Under the pieces are notes generated by a model that was given only the letters and a program-made list of their open reading frames with translations, had not been told where the DNA came from and searched no databases. Positions 49,301 to 61,300 of a stretch of DNA of 64,000 nt are shown piece by piece; within the stretch, counting starts at the first letter, position 1; every line of letters begins with the position of its first letter. Made by a program: the position numbers and the translations under genes. The DNA comes from Ciona savignyi. Its lineage: Eukaryota; Chordata; Ascidiacea; Phlebobranchia; Cionidae. The stretch covers positions 710,988 through 774,987 of the forward strand of contig CH003106.1 in NCBI GenBank assembly GCA_000149265.1, read 5' to 3'.

Positions 49301-52300
49301 TGTCTAATGGTCTAACATTTCACTGAATCTGATCAAAATTAGAGCAGCCGTTCAAGCGCTATGCCCCCAAAAGCCAGTTTATTAAAAAAAAAAACGTTTT
49401 GGTTTTTAACGTCTCCGGGGAGTTCCCCTGGATTCATTACCCAAAATTTTGGTTTCTGCATATCTAGACCATGTTGTCTAACAAATGGCTAAGTTTCATT
49501 ACGATTCCATCATTCCTTCTGGTAGATGTCGGGGCGCCATGCCATGCCTGTCACAATCATAATTTGAGAACAAAATCTTATTTTTAGGGTATTTCCCTAG
49601 GTAATTTTTTTATTTTTTTTAAGTGTTAAATCAGTGTCTAATGCACTTACATTCTACCAAATCTTATTTAAATTGGAGCAGCTGTTTAAGCGCTATGCCA
49701 CAAAAAGCTAATTTTTTTTATAAAAAATACCGTTTTGGTTTTTAACCTCCCAGGGGAATTCCCCTTGATGTATCACCCAAAATTTTGGTTTCTGCATATC
49801 TAGACCATGTTGTCTAACAAATGGCTAAGTTTCATTACGATTCCATTATTTCTTCTGGTAGATGTCGGGGCGCCATGCCATGCCTGTCACAATCATGATT
49901 TGAGAACAAAATCTTATTTTTAGGGTATTTCCCTAGGTAAATTTTTTATTTTTTTCAATAGTTAAATTAGTGTCTAATGCACTTACATTTTACCAAATCT
50001 TATTCAATTTGGAGCAGCTATTTAAGCGATATGCCACAAAAAGCTATTTTTTTTATAAAAAATACCGTTTTGGTTTTTAACCTCCCAGGGGAATTCCCCT
50101 AGATTTATCACCCAAAATTTTGGTTTCTGCATATCTAGACCATGTTGTCTAACAAATGGCTAAGTTTCATTACGATTCCATTATTCCTTCTGGTAGATGT
50201 CGGGGCGCCATGCCATGCCTGTCAAACCTTTGACGAAGAAAAAAAAGAAAAAAAAAAAAAAAAGAAAAAAAAAAAACGGACAAAAACAATATGTGTCCCA
50301 ATTTTTCAATTGGGACCCATAACTAAAAACGGCAAAGGTTTTCTATAGGTAATAACAATTACAAATATCCGACCCTTTCGTATTTCACCCAGTCACTTCC
50401 TCGACTAATATTATTCCAGTCGCTCAAAGACAACGGCGCAATGTTGTTATCGGTTGGAGTGGGGTCGAAAGTCGACGCCGACGAGCTGTCAACTATGGCC
50501 TCACATCCGGTACAAGACCATTCGTTCCGAGTGGACGACTTCGATGGTCTTATAGAACTTCAGTACCAGCTGCTTCAAACCGTGTGTACCAAAGTACTGG
50601 AGAAATATGCAACACGTGAGATTTTACATAAGTTTGGCGGCCGCGTCCGCTATATTTATTTAATTAATATTTTTTTAATGATGTGGTTTAACGACTGTTT
50701 GTTTTTTTCCGGCCATTATTATCCTTGTGTCGTGATATGCTTCATTTGCCATTGTTAAATACCGGGGCAAAATTATACAAACTTAATCGCTTTACTTTTT
50801 CCGTATAAGATATAGGCCTTAATGCTCAGTCAATGTGGCGTTAGCGTTTGTTTAAAAGTTATCGGGATCGAAATCTGCCGTTGATCTAGTTAGTTTGTCT
50901 GTGAGCAATAAAATACACTTGTCACATGTCGCCTGAACAAATTGGATATAAATGATTTCGTGAATGCGAGGTTATCTAATGAGTGTCCGTGTTATAACGT
51001 GCCATGCGTTTTCCATTCACGAGAAAAATCATGAATATCGTACTCAGTTCAACCCTACCTGCCGTCTGCATGTCCTGAAAATCAATATTTCCGAATAAAT
51101 CAAGCTAATAAATTTTAGATTATATGCAAACAAGCTGATGGGGTCTGGCCCTAATGTGATTATGTGTCACGGTGTTTGTACATGTACGACATTGATCTAT
51201 TATCGTTTGTAGCCTTCTTTTGTATTACGAAACCTTAAACTATTTATATTACTGGTAACTACCCGCCAGTTAGCTTGAACAGGACAATTAATGGACTTTA
51301 CTTAAACTCACCGGATTAGTAGATTTCATCAAGATTGATGTCCCTACTTACAACAAACTATAGTGTAGCTGCGATAACCCTATTGCGTGCACGAGGTAAT
51401 CTGACAAATAACCTTGTTACGACCCAAAGTTTTCCTACTCGGGATAAGTACAGCCGTCCTATTCAATTGTAACACCGCCGCTATCTTGGGTAAATCTCAA
51501 GGTAACACGGCGAAGACCTTTAATCTACAATACTACTTTTATACTAATTATTATTCACCTGTATGGTAGGTCGACGTATAGAAAATTCTCCGTAATCGAT
51601 AAATGTTTTTCCATTTTTTATAACCTGGCTAAGTTTCGAATGGTCTCGTCACTAAAATCCGTTGCTAACCATTTGGCCGCACGACCTAATATGTTGTTTA
51701 AATTTTGGTATTTTTTTGTTTCAGTCCAGCCCCCGCTGTCGTCCCCTTCTAACGTGCGTGTGACCAATGTCGGTGACGTCACGATAACCCTCGAATGGGA
51801 GGAGAGAGACCAGGACCAGGTCACCGGTTACATCATCAATGTTATCGGTCGAAATGTGATGTTGCGGCGGAAAATGGCGAAACACGAAAGGTAATTATAA
51901 TACTAAAGATATAGGGTACTATAATGTTTGTTTACTAATGTTTTTGCCCTATACCACATGTAACACCAAGGCAATATGTTTCGATCGTATCTTTCGGCTT
52001 GCAGGAAATATATGGATATAAATTATGTTTTCGTAGGTATTTTGATATTGACGGCCTTCAAGCTGGAGAAACGTACAACATTACAATCTATTCATTCGGA
52101 TACAGACAAAGCAGCGCCCCCGCCACCGTGTTTGCGACTACTGGTAAGAGTATACAGCTAATTAAATTTACCTGTCCTATAAACAAAAAAAAATGTTTTC
52201 TTTCTTTTATATCATCCTGTCCTATAGCTTGGTGGGTTCGTGTTTTACTTTTTGGCCAAAGGGTTGGAAGTCGCTAGCTAGTCGTTTGTGACTTTGGTCA

Positions 52301-55300
52301 ACTTACCAAACCTGAACCCAGTGGATTAATGGGTTTTACTAAATGTGAAGAACCGACTCGTTTATACACAACACAATGCAATAGCTTACGCGTGTAATAT
52401 GTTACCTGCGTGTAAGAAAGCTCCTTCATCTTTAGGGAGAGTCTGGGTATTTCTCTTGTATTTACCCTCCTGAATTTTCTTACTTACTGGGATGTAACAT
52501 AAATATCCCATCCTTTAGTCTATTCTATGTTTTGCTTTGTTATTCTGTTGGGTTATTTTTTAAAAGTCTCTGGTCCCGACGTTATTGTATAAAAGGGTGT
52601 AAGATTCAGTAACATGAGACCACAGGTTATATCTTTGCAAGAATTTGACTTTGGTTAGTAGCCCCAGGGGAATTCCCCGGAGCCACAGATAACATTGTGG
52701 TTTGTTCTTTGGCGTGTTGTTTTCACACGAGCGTAACGAGCGTAGGTTGATGGGTTGAACAAAATCTTTGGCAATTGTTGTGGCTTATAGGTGCGGGCTA
52801 CAACTAATCATTTCTTGTATTTCGTGTTTATATCAGCAATGTCTCGGCAATAAACAAAACATGGTTAACTATTTCGGCGAATGTCTATTTTATAGTGCTT
52901 GGTGCATTTCCCCAACCCCTTTACCCCTCCACCTCGCCTCTTCTAAGCTATGTGGTTAAACATACATATACTATCTATTGATCATTGTTTCAGTGTTGCC
53001 AGTTGCTCGTCGGATTTGGTTTACAAAGGTAACCGGAAACTCAGCTCAAGTGTTCTGGGAACCCGCATCTACAGCTGTGGTCGGCTATAAACTTCTTGTC
53101 AGCTCGGCAGGACACACTTTATCATCACTTAGTGTTGGTACGTTCAAGCAGGTCGCGCTTTAACGAACACACTCTTCTTCAGGGCTTTATATCGTGTTAA
53201 TTAATTTATATTTCAACAGTTTTGTTTTCGATTAGGTTTGGCGACCTCGTCCGCTATATTTATTTAGTAATATTTCATTTTCTTTTATAAAACGTTCGTT
53301 TTGCCGTATTTTTTTCTGTTCCCGTGCCCTGACCATTTTTAATACTGGGGCACAAATGAATAAACTCAACTAAACACAACTTTTTATGTGGACGTTTTTT
53401 GGAAACCTCTAGCAACCAAATCGTCCTTTATTCTAGTTAGTGAAGTTAGAATTGTCGACCTGTAGTTTTCCTTGTTTCTCCATTCACTGTTGCACACTTT
53501 AATTGTAAAATCAAGTATTTACCAAAATAGCAATAAACTGTACTATTTAAAATGTGTATTCTACAACATAATGTTATCTTTTTAATCTCGTTCAAGCTGG
53601 TATCAAATGTTAAAGGAATAAATTATAAATCGCAGTCGGAAACTCAACTTCACTCAACGTGACTCACCTACTTCCTGGAAATAGGTACCAGATTGGCGTG
53701 ATAGCGAGGTACCCTCATGGAAAGCTCAGTTCATCTACAAGCACAAGACTTGTAACGCGTAGGTTGCATATTTTTTTAAGACTTGTTTTAACTACTTTTT
53801 ATTTTGTCCTATTTTAATGTTTCTGTGATGGGAATGGTTTTATTAGTTGTTATACAAGGGCAATAAAATGAATAAACCAACTGAAGTAAGTTGTCGGTGG
53901 ATTTCGAATAGGATAATAAAACTGGGGATTCGAGTACAGCAGTCGTCACAACCTGAACCATACTTAAAATGCTAGAATGCTTGTCTAAATACAACGTTTA
54001 AATAGAATATGTTTCCCTGGAATTGGAAAACTAAAGCGGGAAGGTATACTCGTCAGATTACCTCCTGCTCACAATCGAGGGTGTCAAAATATATTGCAGT
54101 GTATTGTAAGCGATTAAGACACTGTGTCTGTTTTAGTACAACCAATAAATATATTGGGTTCAGGCGACATTCATACTGCAATATGTGTCTGTTTTAGTAC
54201 AACCAATTAATCCATTGGGTTCAGGTCTTGTAAAAAAACACCAAAACTAGTGTTGGTGTCGATCTGAGAACCAATTTGGGCCACATGAGCTTTTTGTTAT
54301 TAAGCTTGGTACATTTCCATTTTTCGGATTTGCTAATCCACATTGCGTATTCCGTTTCAGCGCTTTTGCCGCCAAGAAACATTGTGATTTACGACGTCAC
54401 CGAAACCTCATTCGTGCTTGAGTGGTCGCGGGTAACCACACAGCACGCCGGGGCGGGGTCGGGTCGACCGGCACTCGACGCCGGCACCGAGTACGTTGTC
54501 GAGGTGTACGACAGCCAGAACCGACTTCTGTTTTCTCGGAATTTCGATCCTTCGGATGACATTACCACCGACGACGTTATCTCTTCGATGACGGTGGATT
54601 CGGACAGGATTAGCGTGAATATCGGGGGATTGGTGGCAGACACGACGTACTCCGCAAAAGTGCAGGTAAACATTTCGCCTATTGGTAAACACGACCGATT
54701 CATATAGCAATTTGAATACAAAAAATGGGTCTTAGCAATAAGCCCATTACTAGGTCGATACTTGGGCAGGGTAAAAATCTTATTTTTACATGGAAATCGG
54801 TATATGTATCGGTCTCATTCTTTAAGACCATACCAATTCTAACATTGCAACTGTCGCCATTCTCCGCAATCTTCTCGCAGCGCTTACTGAACTTTGCCTC
54901 GAAAGTCTTCTAAAAATAAAACCCACTGCAATAGTTGTGGCAACTCAATTGTTGGCGCAAGGTGATCTGACGATTATCCGTGTTTGAAATTTAAACGACC
55001 GTCGTTGGTCGTGGTGAGCCCACCCACACGGTTGAACGGTATCATATTTAAAGTGTCTCTAAAACAAAGTGGTACTTCATAAAAGGAGGCTATATACCCG
55101 GGGTCTGAAAAAAGACAACCGTTATCAGTCAAACTATCCTATTTTTGCCTCAATGAAGAATCAAAATGCACGATAAAAACGCGTCAATCTCTTGAAGATA
55201 GAACAACACATAAATCCTGTCAATAATAGAAACGGTGTATCTTTTTAAAACTGCCACGATAACAGTCCCAACAGTAAGAAAACAAGATGGTTTACGAATA

Positions 55301-58300
55301 CATACATGATTTCTACATAAAGATCGTGTTAGTAAAGGGCTTAACTAATAATACTAAACAGTGTTTTTAATGGCTGATTTTGATCCAATCCGTTTTGCTG
55401 TACTTCGTGTGCTACCAATAAACTAAACCGACCATCGTCGATTACTTTTAAATCTTTTTTATTTTTCCCTTCAGACGCAATCCGGTTCGGTCCGCAGTGA
55501 ATACATCGAGGCAAACGCAACAACAGGTAGAAGCGTCCTTCCTATGGACCTCGTAATTTTGGCCGAGGTGTCGAGCGAGTTGGCAGACGACGAGTTGGTT
55601 GCTGTACGATCGTTCCTTGCCTCAATTCTTACTTCTCTTGACTTGACAGGGGATCAGACAAGGTAAACTGTGGACGTTGGGCGGTGTTTTAAGTCCACCC
55701 GAATTGCTTAATCAATTAAAACATGTTTTTTAAGCTGAAAGGTTGCTAGAATAAAATAAGCCGATCATTTAGTTATTAGTTGGATGTATTCTTGCGCAAT
55801 ACACTTGGAGAAAATAGCCTAAATCTAGTAGATGAATTGGTACAAACTGTAGGAACGTCTTAATAATACACAACACACGCAATAGTTTCAGTTACCCTAT
55901 ATTGACCCCATACAGGGGTAATCTGGCGATTGCCCATGTTACAACCACCCCTGCGTTTCTCACTCAAGAAAATTAACATAAGTATAAGAAGAAACCGACG
56001 TCGCTCTGCAGCCAAAAACCGCACCAACTGAAGCCAGCACCGTCGACAACCAACATCCTCAAGTCGGCGGTTGCTGGAACAACTCTGCAACACCTTTTCA
56101 TATATATGACCCTGTGCAGCAGGAGGCCGTGTTTTTAAAACTACTTTGTAGCGGCTTATGATATTATTTCGCTCCTTTTTATACTGTGAACAAGTTGATG
56201 CGAATAAAATCAGTTAAATCAATCAGTGTTAAACCAACCTTTTCATTAGAGTTGCAGCGCTTCAGTTATCCGACCAACTCGACGAGATATTCAATATGGG
56301 TGCAGATAAGAGGATTATGCTGCAAAGGTTGAATTCGCTACAGCGAAGGCGAGGTGCTGACCACTTGGATGAAGGAACTCTGTTTACCGCAATAACGGTA
56401 AGAACTGTGCCTCTGGCTGCCAGAGTGACGATAGAAATTCTTTTTTTTACTTGAATTCAACTTTTTGCTTATTCCGCTGCAGCAAAGATACCGCAGCATT
56501 GTTTAAAAAATCAAACATATTCTAAAACAGAAAATGCTAACTAAAAATTAAAACAAAAATATAAAAGATTACACGGATATTTTAGTATATCTTAACCAAG
56601 TTTATTTCCATGGTGAACAAACGACCTTTAAGCGCGCGGTAATCTGTGCCCCACCGTCGGATTATCAAAGCTATTGTAGTGTGTGGTATACGATGGATAA
56701 ATTGTTACCGTTTTGGAACAACCCATAATCCAGACAACGCCGGCTAAGCGCTTTGCCCAAACACACAACATTTGACCTGACCAAGTTTCGTAAGCGTGAT
56801 GAGTTAGTTTTATTTTGAGTAATATTATTCATAAAAAAATCGCTTTGGATATCCAGTCGGTTTTTGTTTACCTATAACTAACTATATTATTTTTAACGGG
56901 ATAAGTTTCGAACCCATGATGGGCTCGTTCCTAAGACCCTTTATGTATAGTTCGAAATATGTATAGGTCGCGGTAACCATTCTGCCATACGACAATTTAA
57001 CTTACTACATCATTTGACTTCTTTACAGTCTGCCTTCTCGAATTATCGCCCAGGAGTGCCCAAAGTGATGCTCCTGTTAAACACAAATCAGCATCACAGC
57101 AACATTATGCCACCTCTTAGCTTTCTACGAGAACTCCGCATCACAGCAATCGTAGTACAGATGTCCTTGAATCATTCACCTGCTGTAGCAGCAAGGTAAA
57201 AGTAATCTACCCTATAGCTTGGCCAAATAGCTTGGTGGGTTAGTGTATTGCCTTTCAGCCGAAAATGGGCCTATTTTTTGGCTTTATTTGGCTTGGGCCA
57301 AATAGCTTGGTGGGTTAGTGTATTGCCTTTCAGCCGAAAAGTTATAGGGTTAAAACGGCATGGCAGCTAGCAAGTAGGTTGTATCCTTAGACAAGTCGCT
57401 TAGCCGACATTGCTTTACGTAATTTAACGACGTTGTTGCCTGAATTAATTTAACAAGTAAAATGTGCAGCAATAATTCCATCGTATTCAACACACTACAA
57501 AGTTGATAATATAGATTCGTGGGTCTTGACGTACAATCACAGTACAACATGATACGACCGATAACATAGCAATGTTTCCTATGTAATGCAAACCATTACG
57601 TTATTAAACTGCTTCATTTACCCGTTTATTCCAGTGACGTAGAGAGACAGTATACCGTCGAGGAGTTTTCCTCTTTGTACATGGTGACACCGAGGGTGTT
57701 TGGGGATTTTCACGAAATTGTTCGGGACGCGGCAAGTCAGCCGCAATCAAATCCAGATCTGATTCCTGACACGTTCACAGTGTCCAACATAACATCCAGG
57801 TTTTTGTTTGTCCGATTTATTGTCTAAATTTCCCAAAAACCTGTAAATTATGGGATATTCAACATATTGCAATAGCTCTAAGTTAGATATGCGGGTAAGA
57901 GGTAAACTGGCGACTACCCATGTTATAACGACTATTGTTGCCATACACACATATGTAGAAATAAGTGTGCTCTTTTTTATTTCGTTAAACATAAGTTTCT
58001 GGCCCACATGTTTATTCGTTACCAAGGTTAACTTAGCTACGGGACCTTAAAAACCAGAACCCTAAGTTCTTTGCAAATGGTAACGTTTTAATTTTTAGGT
58101 ATTACGGCTACGTCCGTATATTATTTCTTATGTTTTGTGTGTGAAGTAGCGGACGTGTTTGAACAGCTGTACGTTTTCCTTTTTTATGGTTTGTTCTTTA
58201 ATTTATCTGTGCAGTTTTCTTCATTATTGTAACGAAAGCGTCAAAAATATAAACTCTTGAACCATATTTTGTTCAAATTCGTTGTCTGTATTTTAAAAGG

Positions 58301-61300
58301 AATTTGTAATTTTTTCAGAACTGCCAAACTAACGTGGAAATCGCCGCAAACCGACGTCAACCTATATCGCATGCGCGTCACGTCACAGGGACATGACGTG
58401 CTAACGAAGGAATTCGCACAGAGGTCGGAGTTTATTGTTCGTCTGAATTTTTGTTTTAAAAGTATTACAAATCTTCAATTGGTAACCATGTTCGTTCGAT
58501 CAAACATAGTGTACACACAAATTTTGAACTTTTGTCGGTCTTTATCTGTTGAACTTTTTTTAATTGATTGGTAGCGCGTTGGCGTCTGCTAAAAGGTGCG
58601 GGTGGGAGCGAAACGTGTCCCATTTGTAAGTTGTTTAGGACATAACGGACGTCGCCTGGAGCCAGTGGTTCCATATGCTGAATAAAAAATAAGAATTATT
58701 TTAACAATTCACAGTATTTTAAAGCCCCTTTCGAGTTCTCATTTCCGGGCATAAACACAATCCTACCCCACGCCAATTAGTAATCCTACCCATTCCCATT
58801 CCAAAACACAGTCACTATAAAGAGAATAAGGCAAATAAACTGAACATCGCAGTTTAAGTTGTAGTTATGATGAATAATAAAGTATCACTGATGTGCTATT
58901 GTTTATAACCGTGCAATATAATGTTATGCAACATACTCAAATCCGTATGTTCAAATCACACAGATCAGAGGGAACCGTGTTGGCCGCTTTGAGGCCCGGT
59001 GTTTCCTATCACGTGATACTAGAATCGGTCGGCCACAATGGGAATGCGGTTCGCGAAGTTTCTTTTACCACAGCAACTGGGAACGACGGAGATTCAAGCC
59101 CTGCTACCGACAAGCCAACCCACGAAATTGTACCGAGCACGACTGTTCACATCCCCGCCATTACAACCACTACACCGTACACTACAACTTTGTTAAACAC
59201 TGAAACATTCGCCCCTACCTCCATACTGCCCACCACTGTTCCACCGTTTCCGTACACCACTACGTATCCCGCTAAGTTCGTCGAAACCAGCAGACTTTCA
59301 GAAAAACTTTCGACAAAACAAGAAGTCGAAACGTCGTCGACCGCTGCTGTTGGACAGCCCCCACCTACCTCGACATTTTCAGCTCAGAAAACCCCTTCAC
59401 CCACAGTAGATACAATATCGAGTAGCGAGGATTTAAGCCCGGTAGTTACATCGCCTTTGGATGCCGAAGTTACAAGTACGCCCGCAGTCACAGGTGCTCA
59501 CTATTACTGATATAATTTATACTAGAAACCAGCGTCTGGCGACCTGCCACTGGGCGTTGCTTAAATATATTTTTTTTCACCTATACAGTATAAAAAGTTA
59601 CGGTCGTGTGGCCGAATGGTCAACGTGGCCGATACATATACCAAATCACACACAAAACCGGTCTTGGGGACGAGCTCATTATGGGTTTGAAACTAAGCCC
59701 AATGAAATAATAATAATAATAAAAGATACGGTATAAAAAGCGTTCGTGCGCTGACCAATAATGCATTCAACTTGAAAACCTTTCGGCTGACATCATCAAC
59801 TCTAATCGAATGAGTTATGCGATCTGATAACACCGCGCGTGTGTTCTGTGGAAGCGTGCATGTCAGTTAACTGGACTATATATGCTATGAACTTTGCCTT
59901 ACGACTTAACTCACTATAAAGCGATTAGTTTCGATATTTTAACTGTTTTCCTTAAAGGGGATACACTAAGCCACAAAGTATTAGTTCGGTCGAAATGCAG
60001 TAGGTCTCCAACGGCTAGTTTCGATTCCGCTATCTCTCGGTTGTAGTTCCGACGGCCTACAAATAAGATAACCCCCGGTCAATTTAACGGAAGTGTTACA
60101 TCGTACTTTAAAAGCAACTAAAACGAACTGCATAATCGTTTATTCATTAACTTTTGTTCATTATGCAGTAGCTACACCGAATCCCACCAATGTACCGAGT
60201 GGTAAAAACAAAACTATGTTTTATCTGCGAGCCGTTCGTGTAACCGATCGGAAAGTTAAGCTGTCGTGGAGTGTGCCCTCTGTGGTTGGTCGGCAAGCCA
60301 GGTGGGTTAATTAAACAAGTTAGTGGACCCCCACTTGCATTCTGGCGTACAGATAATACAAATTAAAACAGGATAAGATAGGATATTCATGTTTATTCCC
60401 GTAAATAGAAAAAAAGGCAAGGCCGGTATGACACGGGCAATCGTCAGATTACCCCATGACAACAGTCGTGTTACCACAACCATTCCAGTGTATTATATAT
60501 ATTTATATTAACACGCAATCACCAGATGATGGCTCCCGCACCCGCAATCTTGAGCCTGACGGTCAATCGGGCTGCTCAATTACTGCTCATAATCTAAATA
60601 CTCTCACCGCCTTTTAATCAGATTCAAGATATTGGTGGAGTTTTTGAACCGAAAGATGCAGTTCCAATACACACGGACGAAATACCCACCGAAACTTGCT
60701 CGAACGGTGATGGTAGCTAAATTGAAACCCGCCACTGTTTATCAGTTCACACTGGAAATGCGAGTCAGAGGCAAAAAGTCCTCAACCAGAAAAGTTGCTT
60801 CAATTAAAGTCAAGGTAAGCCATCAATATCAAACACGCAGCTATCCGGAAATGAACTATTTTACGTTTTACGTCGTGCTTTACAAATACGCAATATAACT
60901 TTTGTGTGATTGGATCGACTATTCGAGCGTGTCCATGGACATGGTAGTGTGTCACGTACTAAACATCTTTTGAATTTATTGATTGAATGGGTTTAACTTG
61001 AACTGGAGTAAAATCTTAAGGGTGCACCACACACTGTTATATTTCCCGACGATGGTCACTAATGATAACTCACTTTCCCTTTCTTTTATATATATACTTT
61101 TATTAAATGAGATTTCTTTCTAAATTCCGTAACTTTCACCTAAATACTTACATAATTATGAGTTGGGCTAAAATTTTCAGACACTTCATTCACCCCCCGA
61201 CGTCCACCCTGTCACATTCACCAACACATCGTCCGCCCGGATTACCTGGCGTAGTCGGTCCTCATACGCCGACAACTATACCCTGGTTATTCGGGAAAAA

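Larger units (their letters stand above)
46066..50615 (+). other. VWA domain 2, intact MIDAS
   Basis: All three metal-site motifs are present: DESWS (split over the 46105/47137 junction), the Thr in GGRTNTGQAL, and VVTDGKSDD. The rest (ARVGIVLYAN, LLSVGVGSKV, FDGLIELQ) follows the family closely. This is the only VWA here likely to bind a divalent cation and an acidic ligand residue. Its fourth intron holds HINE copy C. Confidence 0.9.
51725..55527 (+). other. FN3 domains 3 to 5
   Basis: Domain 3 (51725-52143): VRVTNVGDVTITLEWEE, then LQAGETYNITIYS. Domain 4 (52994-53758): VTGNSAQVFWEP, then LLPGNRYQIGVIA. Domain 5 (54361 to about 55527): IVIYDVTETSFVLEWSRV, a longer insert with GAGSGRPALDAG, then LVADTTYSAKVQ. 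Several N-x-S/T sites are visible (NIT, NST, NVT). Confidence 0.85.
55528..57740 (+). other. VWA domain 3, metal site lost
   Basis: The fold is readable (MDLVILAEVSSEL, TRVAALQLSD, VPKVMLLLNTNQ, ELRITAIVVQM, FGDFHEIVRDA), but the first Asp of the MIDAS is Ala (AEVSS), the Thr loop is DHLDEGTLFTAI and TDG is replaced by NTN. It is probably a structural spacer, unable to coordinate metal. Confidence 0.85.

Noticed and set aside
54389..54721. 100- and 110-residue minus-strand frames
   Set aside because: Antisense to the real FN3 5 exon 54361-54665, whose GC-rich codons leave opposite frames open.
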